Assembly (NCBI GenBank): GCA_964434535.1
Contig: CAYSWA010000021.1
Coordinates: 1-40,224, forward strand
Length of the DNA: 40,224 nucleotides
Direction: 5' to 3'
From: SM23-32 sp964434535
GTDB taxonomy: Bacteria; Planctomycetota; Brocadiia; SM23-32
Shown: positions 11,768 to 18,466 of the stretch, in pieces
Numbering within the stretch: position 1 is the first letter of the stretch
Layout of the letters: each line of letters starts with the position of its first letter
Program-made: the position numbers and the translations under genes
Notes under the pieces: generated by a model
What the model saw: only the letters and a program-made list of their open reading frames with translations
Databases searched by the model: none
Told to the model about the DNA's origin: nothing

Positions 11768-12384
11768 TCAGCTCCTCCGGCGAGTGCTTCCAGGGCCTCG
11801 CTGGCCTCGGCCATGGCCGCGCCGAGCTCGCGCATCTCGGCGAGGGCCTTCCGCCCCTGCTCGGGTTCGATGGCTTTCACGGCGTCGGCGATGACGCTCG
11901 TCGCGTAGCCGCGCTTCCTCAAGCCCCGCACCGTGCGCAAGACGCAATACTCCGTGGCGACGCCGTACACGTAAACGCGCCGCGGCTGGAGAAGGTCGAG
12001 CAGATCGTCGGTCGCCGGCTCGGTGAAGACGTCCAGGTCCTGCTTCTCGATGACGAGCTGCGCCAGCTCTCCGGCGGCGAGCTGCTCAGCCTGGGCCTCC
12101 AGGCGGTCCTCGGCGGCCACTTGCGACCTCTCGGGCGCGGTGGCGTCGATCTTGGCCTGGCCCGGCGTGCCGGCCACGCAGTGCGGGCCGAACTCCTCGA
12201 ACTCCGGGTCATCGGGCGAATGCGCGTCGGCGCTGGCGATGACGGGGATGCCGGCCGAGGCGGCGAATCGGGTCAGCCGCCGCAGGTTCGCCACGATGGC
12301 CTCGGCGTCCGGCACCGGCAGCGCCCCGTCGGCGTCCATGAAATCGTGCTGCGTGTCCACGTCCCAGAACAGGTTCTCAATCAT
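11764..12384 (-). CDS. Nicotinamidase-like cysteine hydrolase (isochorismatase fold)
   Basis: 206-residue isochorismatase-fold hydrolase, most likely a nicotinamidase converting nicotinamide to nicotinate. The triad is present: D10 in WDVDTQHDF, K114 in IEKQD and C147 in VATEYCV. D53, H55 and H68 (ADAH...PHC) fit the metal site of nicotinamidases. The N-terminus is set at ATG 12384, because this overlaps the end of the upstream pncB by 8 bp (ATGATTGA) and starts just before the first strand; an open frame extends further upstream. Being sandwiched between pncB and moxR strongly supports a role in NAD salvage, although the fold also hosts other amidases. Confidence 0.85.
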
Positions 12385-13756
12385 AGCCCCCGGACCCCAC
12401 CTCTTCGGAGAGTTCATCGAACTTGCCTCGCAGCTCGTCGCTGACCTTGACCGGGTACGGCTCGGGCTTCTCGAAGGCGCGGTGCTTGCCGGCCAGGCGG
12501 GAGAGCTCCCCGGCCGCCCGATCGCGGATCTGCTCCAGCGACGGGGCCTCGTAGAGCGGGCGGCCGTCGCGCAGAATCGGCTCCAGCAGCGGCTCCGCTC
12601 CCTCGGGGCACGGCTCCTCGGCGGCGGCGAGCAGGTCGTGGGTGAAGGGCCCGCCGTCCCCGTCGCTGAACCGGAAGGCGCACTTGCGCCCCGGGTAGAG
12701 CTCCTTGCCCTCGCTCAGCTTGAGGCGCGGGCTCCACTGGCCGTCCCGCTCGACGGCCACCAGCTTGTAGACGCCGCCCAGGTAGGGGGCGTCCTCGCTG
12801 ACCACCAGGCGCGTGCCGACGCCGAAGCCGTCGATCGGCGCTGCGCCGCGCACCAGCTCGGCGACGCGATACTCGTCCAGGTCGCCGCTGGCCACGATGA
12901 TGGCCTCATCGAGCCCGGCCTCGTCGAGCATGGCGCGCACGCGGCGGCTCAGCTCGCCCAGGTCGCCGCTGTCCAGGCGGACGCCGCGCATGCGGGGGGC
13001 GATCTCGATCGCCTTCTTCGCCCCCTCGATGGTGTCGTAGGTGTCGATCAGCAAGATGGCCTGCTCGCCGTAGCAGCGGTAGTAGGACTCGAACGCCTCC
13101 TCTTCGCTGTCGAAGGCCATGATGAAGCTGTGCGCCTCGGTGCCGGAGACGGGGATGCCGAGGCGATGGCCGGCCTCGACGTTGGAGGTGCCCCGGCAGC
13201 CGCCGACGTAGGCGGCGCGGGCGGCGAGCACGGCGGCGTCCGGGCCGTGTGCGCGGCGCGTGCCGAAGTCGACCACGAGCCGCTCCCCGCCGTCGAGCCC
13301 GGCCGCATCGACCACGCGCGCGGCCTTCGTGGCGATGAGCGTCTGGTAGTTGATCATGCTCAGCAGGAACGTCTCGACCAGTTGCGCCGCGATGATCGGA
13401 GCCTCGACGCGCACGACGGGTTCGTCCTCGAAGACGAGCCGCCCCTCGGGCACCGCGTCGACCGAACCGCAGAAGGAGAAGCCCCGCAGGTAGTCGAAGA
13501 ACTCATCGCCGATCTGGCGCAACGAGTCCTCGCCCCGCAGGTAGTCCACCTGCTCGTCAGTGAAGCGGAGGTCGCAGAGGTAGGAGACGGCCTGTTCCAG
13601 CCCGGCGCAGACCAGGTAGGCGCGGCCCGGCGGCAGGCTGCGCACGGACAGCTCGAAGGCGGCCCGCTCCGTCATGCCGAGCTCGAAGTAGGCGGCCGCC
13701 ATGGTCAGCTCGTACAGATCGGTGCACAGGCCCCGATCGTGCTGCTGAAGGCCCAT
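12377..13756 (-). CDS. pncB: Nicotinate phosphoribosyltransferase
   Basis: Converts nicotinate and PRPP to nicotinate mononucleotide in the Preiss-Handler route of NAD synthesis. The 459-residue protein begins with the family hallmark TDLYELTMAAAYFE, contains FGTRRAHGPDAA, GGCRGTSNVEAG and GTEAHSF (the histidine phosphorylated in homologues), then LDSGDLGELS and GFGVGTRL, which bind the phosphoribosyl group. ATG 13756 follows an AAGGGGG site; a longer open frame to 13870 crosses the promoter (13807-13834) and is rejected. It leads a three-gene operon with the nicotinamidase-like gene and moxR. Confidence 0.95.
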   Translation of the reverse strand: MGLQQHDRGLCTDLYELTMAAAYFELGMTERAAFELSVRSLPPGRAYLVCAGLEQAVSYLCDLRFTDEQVDYLRGEDSLRQIGDEFFDYLRGFSFCGSVDAVPEGRLVFEDEPVVRVEAPIIAAQLVETFLLSMINYQTLIATKAARVVDAAGLDGGERLVVDFGTRRAHGPDAAVLAARAAYVGGCRGTSNVEAGHRLGIPVSGTEAHSFIMAFDSEEEAFESYYRCYGEQAILLIDTYDTIEGAKKAIEIAPRMRGVRLDSGDLGELSRRVRAMLDEAGLDEAIIVASGDLDEYRVAELVRGAAPIDGFGVGTRLVVSEDAPYLGGVYKLVAVERDGQWSPRLKLSEGKELYPGRKCAFRFSDGDGGPFTHDLLAAAEEPCPEGAEPLLEPILRDGRPLYEAPSLEQIRDRAAGELSRLAGKHRAFEKPEPYPVKVSDELRGKFDELSEEVGSGGYD

Positions 13757-13806
13757 CTGCGCCCCCTTGCGACGGGAAAGCGGTGCTGGCCAGAGCCGCC
13801 CTGGCC

Positions 13807-13834
13807 AGTATAGCAGACCCGGGCGATGTTTCAA
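13807..13834 (-). promoter_or_regulatory. Promoter of the pncB operon
   Basis: Minus strand: TTGAAA (13834-13829), 16-bp spacer, TATACT (13812-13807) preceded by TGC (extended -10). The downstream ribosome site is AAGGGGG. Confidence 0.8.
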
Positions 13835-13873
13835 TTGTGACGCCGGCGCCACGCAGCGCGGGCAGGTCACAAT
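13834..13873. promoter_or_regulatory. Perfect 8-bp inverted repeat upstream of the pncB promoter
   Basis: ATTGTGAC at 13834-13841 and GTCACAAT at 13866-13873 are exact reverse complements separated by 24 bp, abutting the -35 box of pncB. The right arm lies in a near-palindrome, GGTCACAATGTAACC (13865-13879, 12 of 15 positions symmetric). This could be an operator; the regulator is unknown. Confidence 0.4.
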
Positions 13874-14170
13874 GTAACCGATTCAGTTACGCCCCGGGTC
13901 CGGCACATGGTGGCGCGGCGCGGGCCGCAGGCGGATGGCCGGCTCGCGGGGAGCGTGGGGCGGCCCCAGCGGCGCAAGCCTGCAAGGGTTTTCCGGTCAA
14001 TGGGTTACGACGGGTCCCGCGAGGAACGGCGAACGGTGGGCCCCGCTTGCGCGGCAGAGCGGGGGCGCGCTCCGCGCACGGGGCGGTCCTCTGGCACCAT
14101 CCTTGCTGACCGTTAGGGCGGCCGCCCGGCGCGGCCCGTTGCTCTCATACAAATCGGCAGGTGTGCCCCC

Positions 14171-15472
14171 ATGACGGCAGATGCGCAGGTGTGCGAACTG
14201 AGTGACTGCTACCGGGCTTACGTCGAGGTGCTGGAGGCGCTCGGGCACGCGGTGGAGACTTCCGCCGTGGCCAGTCACCTGAGCGCCGACGACGGGGAGC
14301 GGCTCGAGACGCTCCTGGCCGAGGCGGTGGAGGGGAAGGAACCGGACGGCCCGGTCGAGGACGGCGTGGTCGAGCGGATGCGGGAGCTGACCGCCTCGCT
14401 CATCGAGGAGGTGGCCCAGGCGGCGAGGGAGGTCTGCGACGGGCGGCAGACGGCGCAGGGCGTGGCCGAGGCGCTGCGTAAGGCGGCCGAGGCCGACCGC
14501 GAGGCGGCGGCCGACACCGTCCTGCTCAACGGGCACCGGCAGTTCCTGCGCGGGCGCTCGTGCCGCCTGAGCGAGCTGCACCGGATCCTGGACGAGCGCG
14601 GGGACCAGGACGAGCTCGCACTGGTCAAGCTCGTGCCCTTCGTGCGCCGGGAGCTGGCCAGGCGGGGGATCGAGGCCGGCGACGAGGAGATAAGCTCCTG
14701 GTTCGAGCCGGAGGCCGAAGACCGCGACGTGCCGCACTGCCTGAAGCGGATCCTGAGCGGCATCAACGGCGAGTTCGAGACCGGCCTGATCGAGCTGGAG
14801 GAGATGATCGGGGACGCCGACCCGGACGAGTGGCTCGAAGACGTGCGCGTCCGGCTGCTGTTCCGCAGCCACAGCGCCATGCACAAGGCCATCGCCGAGG
14901 CGACGAGCCTGAAGTACGACTGCGTCCACAAGGCGCTGAGCGGGCGCCAGAAGGCGAAGCGCATCCAGGCCGAGGTCAAGTACTGCATCGAGGTCTGGCT
15001 GAGGGACCTCGAAGAAGGGCGCGAGCCGGACATCGACGACGACTACCGCGGCGTGCCCGTCGAGCGCATGCACGTGCTGCTGCCGGCGCTGGAGAAGGCG
15101 TTCCCCACCAAGGAGGAGATCTACCGCACCGTCTCCTCACGCACGCACGTCAAGACCGGATCGGTGCGGCGCTACTTCCAGAGCAACGGGCAGTTGAAGT
15201 ATGCGCCGCTGAGCGTCTACCGCTGCGCCCGAGCCCTGGCCGACGGGAAGGTCGCGCAGGCCCCGCCGTCCCGCGACTCGTACCTGGCCGACAGGCGCAC
15301 GCGCCGCCTCGCCGATGAGCTGGCCCGGAAGGCGCGGGACACGCTCCAGCGCTGGCGCGCGGAGGGCGATGCCCCCGAGCTGGAGATAGCCTTCAAGGAG
15401 ATCAGGCGGGCCCTGATCGTCACGATCAAGGAGAACCGTCACACCGAGCCCAGTTCTTCAGCAGGCTGTTAG
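14171..15472 (+). CDS. Unrecognised protein with two HTH-like repeats
   Basis: I do not recognise this 433-residue family. The N-terminal 110 residues are acidic and helical. The part from about residue 235 holds two similar segments: one with MHKAIAEATSLKYDCVHKAL and SGRQKAKRIQAEVKYC, the other with EEIYRTVSSRTHVKTGSVRR and LSVYRCARAL. They share the spacing V-x16-V-x2-C and a helix-turn-helix look close to LacI or Cro type (helix, S/T turn, V-x3-L/F recognition helix). The C-terminal 70 residues are basic and helical. A tandem DNA- or RNA-binding role is therefore plausible but inferred. No signal peptide or membrane segment. It stands alone between two intergenic regions. Confidence 0.7.
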   Translation: MTADAQVCELSDCYRAYVEVLEALGHAVETSAVASHLSADDGERLETLLAEAVEGKEPDGPVEDGVVERMRELTASLIEEVAQAAREVCDGRQTAQGVAEALRKAAEADREAAADTVLLNGHRQFLRGRSCRLSELHRILDERGDQDELALVKLVPFVRRELARRGIEAGDEEISSWFEPEAEDRDVPHCLKRILSGINGEFETGLIELEEMIGDADPDEWLEDVRVRLLFRSHSAMHKAIAEATSLKYDCVHKALSGRQKAKRIQAEVKYCIEVWLRDLEEGREPDIDDDYRGVPVERMHVLLPALEKAFPTKEEIYRTVSSRTHVKTGSVRRYFQSNGQLKYAPLSVYRCARALADGKVAQAPPSRDSYLADRRTRRLADELARKARDTLQRWRAEGDAPELEIAFKEIRRALIVTIKENRHTEPSSSAGC

Positions 15473-15581
15473 CTGGCCCTCCCACCCCGAGGGGGGCTGC
15501 CCCAACCTGGCGATGTATCCGGGCGGCCTCCCTCATCTCTTGTGCTCCGCGCCGCCGTCGCCGGCCCCTGTATCGCGTGCT

Positions 15582-15609
15582 GGGAGCAGGGAGCCGGGAG
15601 CGGGGAGCG
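15582..15609. repeat. Four tandem 7-bp units, GGGAGCN
   Basis: Units GGGAGCA, GGGAGCC, GGGAGCG and GGGAGCG run without gaps at 15582, 15589, 15596 and 15603, in the 225-bp gap between the 14171 gene and ahcY. Heptad arrays like this are comparable in form to the short tandemly repeated repetitive (STRR) sequences of cyanobacteria. Confidence 0.85.
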
Positions 15610-15645
15610 CGCCATGCTGCGCTGCCGGTCAGCCGCCCCGTGCCG

Positions 15646-15666
15646 ACGAGCAACGAACAACGAGCG
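15646..15666. repeat. Three tandem 7-bp units, ACGARCR
   Basis: ACGAGCA, ACGAACA and ACGAGCG at 15646, 15653 and 15660. A second heptad array of different sequence, 36 bp after the GGGAGCN array in the same gap. Confidence 0.75.
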
Positions 15667-15697
15667 GCGGGACTCAGCATGACACGCGGGGCCGGGC

Positions 15698-16957
15698 TCA
15701 GGTCCCCTCGTGCCAGTCGGCCATGTAGCGCTGCTGGCGTTCGGTGAGGGTGTCGATGCGGATGCCCATCGTCTGAAGCTTCAGGCGCGAGACCCATTCG
15801 TCGATCTCGCGGGGCACGCCGTGGACCTTCGCCGGCAGCTCGCCCTGGTGACGCGCGGCGTACTCGGTGGTGAGCGCCTGCACGGCGAAGCTCATGTCCA
15901 TTACGCAGGCGGGGTGGCCCTCGGCGGCGGCCAGGTTGATCAGGCGGCCTTCTCCTAACAGGTAGAGCCGCTTGCCGTCTTTCAGCCGGAACTCGTCCAC
16001 GTTCTGGCGCACCCGGCGGGTGATGTCCACGGCCAGCTCGGAGAGGTCGTTGATGCCGATCTCCACGTTGAAGTGGCCGGAGTTGGCCAGCAGGGCGCCG
16101 TCCTTCATCGCCAGGAAGTGCTCCCGGCGCAGCACGTCGGCGTTGCCGGTGACGGTGACGAACAGGTCGCCGCGCGGGGCCGCATCGCCCATCGAGAGCA
16201 CCTCAAAGCCGTCCATGGCCGCCTCGAGCGCCCGCAGGGGGTCGACCTCGGTGACCATCACGTGGGCGCCCATGCCCTTCATGCGGGCGGCCAGTCCGCG
16301 CCCGCACATCCCGTAGCCGGCCACCACCACCTTCATGCCCGCCAGCAGCGCGCCGGTCGCCCGCAGGATGCCGTCCACCGTGCTCTGGCCGGTCCCGTAG
16401 CGGTTGTCGAACAGGTGCTTGGTCATGGCGTCGTTGACCGCGAAGACGGGGAACTGGAGCACGCCGTCCTGCTCCATCGCGCGCAGGCGGTTCACGCCGG
16501 TGGTCGTCTCCTCCATGCTGGCGATGATGTGGGGGGCCAGGTCGGTGCGCGAGGTCAGCACCGCGGTCACCAGGTCGGCCCCGTCGTCCATGGTCACGTT
16601 CGGCTCGTGGGCGAGGGCGCCCTGGATGTGCCGGTAGTAGGTCTCGTTGTCCTCGCCGCGCCGGGCGAAGACGGCGATGCCGTACTGCTTGACCAGCGCG
16701 GCGGCGGCGTCGTCCTGGGTGCTCAGCGGGTTCGAGGCGCAGAGCACCACCTCGGCGCCCCCGGCCTTGAGCGTGCGCGCCAGGTTCGCCGTCTCCGTGG
16801 TGATGTGCAGGCAGGCGGAGATGCGCACGCCGTCGAGCGGCTTCTCCTCGGCGAAGCGCTCGCGTATCCGGCCGACGACGGGCATGGCCCGGTCGGCCCA
16901 TTCGATGCGGCGGACGCCTTCGGGGGCCAGGGATTCGTCGGTGACGTCGTAGTCCAT
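15698..16957 (-). CDS. ahcY: Adenosylhomocysteinase
   Basis: NAD-dependent enzyme splitting S-adenosylhomocysteine into adenosine and homocysteine, which removes the inhibitor of methyltransferases and returns homocysteine to the methionine cycle. The 419 residues contain HITTETANL (from H51), EETTTGVNRL around 150, the QSTVDG motif at 191-196 and the NAD-binding loop GYGMCGRG (214-221). It is the short form: it lacks the extra insertion of plant and proteobacterial enzymes and ends in DWHEGT rather than the KPDHYRY-type tail, as in Thermotoga and archaea. ATG 16957 has an excellent GAAGGAG site; the longer open frame to 17029 crosses the promoter. metK lies upstream on the same strand. Confidence 0.95.
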   Translation of the reverse strand: MDYDVTDESLAPEGVRRIEWADRAMPVVGRIRERFAEEKPLDGVRISACLHITTETANLARTLKAGGAEVVLCASNPLSTQDDAAAALVKQYGIAVFARRGEDNETYYRHIQGALAHEPNVTMDDGADLVTAVLTSRTDLAPHIIASMEETTTGVNRLRAMEQDGVLQFPVFAVNDAMTKHLFDNRYGTGQSTVDGILRATGALLAGMKVVVAGYGMCGRGLAARMKGMGAHVMVTEVDPLRALEAAMDGFEVLSMGDAAPRGDLFVTVTGNADVLRREHFLAMKDGALLANSGHFNVEIGINDLSELAVDITRRVRQNVDEFRLKDGKRLYLLGEGRLINLAAAEGHPACVMDMSFAVQALTTEYAARHQGELPAKVHGVPREIDEWVSRLKLQTMGIRIDTLTERQQRYMADWHEGT

Positions 16958-17005
16958 GGTTGCTCCTTCAGAATCGGCTGGGCGACGGCTTCGTCGCAAG
17001 GTCGC

Positions 17006-17034
17006 ATTATCGGCCCGGCGGCCCGGCAAAGCAA
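17006..17034 (-). promoter_or_regulatory. Promoter for ahcY
   Basis: Minus strand: TTGCTT (17034-17029), 17-bp spacer, GATAAT (17011-17006). It gives ahcY transcription independent of the upstream metK. Confidence 0.7.
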
Positions 17035-17077
17035 TGACGCGGGGCTTGAGCCGGCCAACGGGGCGGTTTACCGCAGG

Positions 17078-17093
17078 GCCCGCCCGTGCGGGC
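17078..17093 (-). terminator. GC hairpin after metK
   Basis: GCCCGC and GCGGGC form a perfect 6-bp stem with a 4-base loop, 2 bp after the metK stop codon. There is no T-run after it, so it is either a weak terminator or an RNA-stabilising hairpin. Confidence 0.35.
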
Positions 17094-17095
17094 TC

Positions 17096-18268
17096 TCAGA
17101 GGCCGGCCTCGTCGCGCAGCAGGTCGGCCCGGTCGGTCCGCTCCCAGGTGAACTCGGGCGCCGCCCGGGCGAACGGGCCGAAGGCCGCCGTCTTCTGGTA
17201 GATCGGCCGCAGCAGGTCGAGGTCCCGGATGATGGCCGCCGGGCGGAGGTCGAAGTGGGCGTCGATCAGCTCCACGATCCGCTCCTCGGGCACGGCCGCC
17301 GTGCCCTCGGTGTCGACCCGCAGCGAGACGGGCTCGGCCACGCCGATGCTGTAGGCGATCTGCACCTCGCATGCCTCGGCCAGCCCGGCGGCGACCACGT
17401 TCTTGGCCACGTAGCGGGCGGCGTAGGCGGCGCTGCGGTCGACCTTGCTCGGGTCCTTGCCGCTGAAGCAGCCGCCGCCGTGGCGGGCGCGTCCGCCGTA
17501 GGTGTCGACGATGATCTTGCGCCCGGTCAGCCCCGAGTCGCCGTGAGGGCCGCCGACCACGAATCGCCCCGTCGGGTTGATCAGGTACTGGATGTCGTCC
17601 CCGGCGAACTGCTCCGGGAGGCAGGGGCGGATGATCTGCTCGATGAAGCCTTCCTCCATCTGTGGCCGGCCCACGTCGGGGTCGTGCTGATGGCTCAGCA
17701 CGATGGTGTGGATGCCGACCGGCCGGCGCCCCGCGTAGCGCACCGTCACCTGGCACTTCCCGTCGGGGCGCAGGAAGGACAGGATCGCCTCCTCCCGCAC
17801 CTGCCGGGCGCGCATCATGATGCGATGGGCCAGCATGATGGGCAGCGGCATCAGCTCCGGCGTCTCCGTGCAGGCGAACCCGAACATCATCCCCTGGTCG
17901 CCGGCGCCCTGCTCCTTGCCCATAGCCCGGTCTGCGTTCACGCCCACGGCGATGTCGGGCGACTGGCGGCCCAGGGCCAGCAGCACGGCGCAGCCGTCGG
18001 CGCTGAAGCCGAGCGCCGGATCCGTGTAGCCGATCTCGCGGATGGTGCGGCGGGCCACCTCCGTGTAGTCCACGGTGGCGCGGGTGGTGATCTCGCCCGC
18101 GATCAGGGCCATGCCCGTGGTGACCATCGTCTCGCAGGCGACGCGGCTCTGCTTGTCCTCCTCGATCAAGGCGTCCAGGACGGCGTCGCTGATCTGGTCG
18201 GCCACCTTGTCCGGATGGCCCATGCCGACGGACTCGGAAGTGAAGAAGTGCTCGTCGCTCATCTGCAT
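17096..18268 (-). CDS. metK: S-adenosylmethionine synthetase
   Basis: Makes S-adenosylmethionine from methionine and ATP. The 390-residue protein has the HPDK motif (18-21), the signature GAGDQGMMFGFA (121-132) and the phosphate-binding GGGCFSGKDPSKVDRS, with Cys in place of the usual Ala. Length is normal. Two ATG starts are possible, 18268 and 18262, with a weak AGGTG site upstream. The promoter is at 18315-18343. Next to ahcY, it makes half of the activated-methyl cycle; the window also encodes several methyltransferases. I saw no SAM or SAH riboswitch in either leader. Confidence 0.97.
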   Translation of the reverse strand: MQMSDEHFFTSESVGMGHPDKVADQISDAVLDALIEEDKQSRVACETMVTTGMALIAGEITTRATVDYTEVARRTIREIGYTDPALGFSADGCAVLLALGRQSPDIAVGVNADRAMGKEQGAGDQGMMFGFACTETPELMPLPIMLAHRIMMRARQVREEAILSFLRPDGKCQVTVRYAGRRPVGIHTIVLSHQHDPDVGRPQMEEGFIEQIIRPCLPEQFAGDDIQYLINPTGRFVVGGPHGDSGLTGRKIIVDTYGGRARHGGGCFSGKDPSKVDRSAAYAARYVAKNVVAAGLAEACEVQIAYSIGVAEPVSLRVDTEGTAAVPEERIVELIDAHFDLRPAAIIRDLDLLRPIYQKTAAFGPFARAAPEFTWERTDRADLLRDEAGL

Positions 18269-18314
18269 GCACCTGCGGTAGGGGTCCTGTGGGGCTCAGT
18301 TCGGCGGCCCGGCG

Positions 18315-18343
18315 ACTATAGCAGAAACCGCCCCTACCCGCAA
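18315..18343 (-). promoter_or_regulatory. Promoter for metK
   Basis: Minus strand: TTGCGG (18343-18338), 17-bp spacer, TATAGT (18320-18315) with an extended -10 TGC. It is divergent from the promoter at 18371-18399. Confidence 0.75.
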
Positions 18344-18370
18344 CGGAAGGGCTCCGGTCCAGGCACGGGT

Positions 18371-18399
18371 TTGACGCCCCGCTGCGCCCCGCATACGAT
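18371..18399 (+). promoter_or_regulatory. Promoter for the HEAT/SEC-C protein gene
   Basis: TTGACG at 18371-18376, 17-bp spacer, TACGAT at 18394-18399; the start codon is 68 bp downstream. Confidence 0.6.
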
Positions 18400-18466
18400 G
18401 TGCCCGTGCCGATGCGGTCCGCATGCGCACGGCAATCGTCAGCCCCCCCTTGCCCGAGTGGAAAGC

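Larger units (their letters stand above)
13757..14170. other. 414-bp divergent intergenic region
   Basis: Between pncB and the 14171 gene. The left part has the pncB promoter and an inverted repeat around it. The right part (about 13900-14170) shows no gene; it has one GC hairpin, CCCCGCT at 14041-14047 pairing with AGCGGGG at 14058-14064. No clear promoter for the 14171 gene was found. Confidence 0.5.

Noticed and set aside
16073..18466. Upstream extension of the HEAT/SEC-C frame
   Set aside because: It runs antisense through ahcY and metK and across two promoters. The protein-like sequence begins only at MNEGTKPE (18467).
16958..18466. SAM or SAH riboswitch ahead of metK or ahcY
   Set aside because: I could not find the conserved cores of these riboswitches; the leaders are short and explained by promoters. 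A covariance search would decide.
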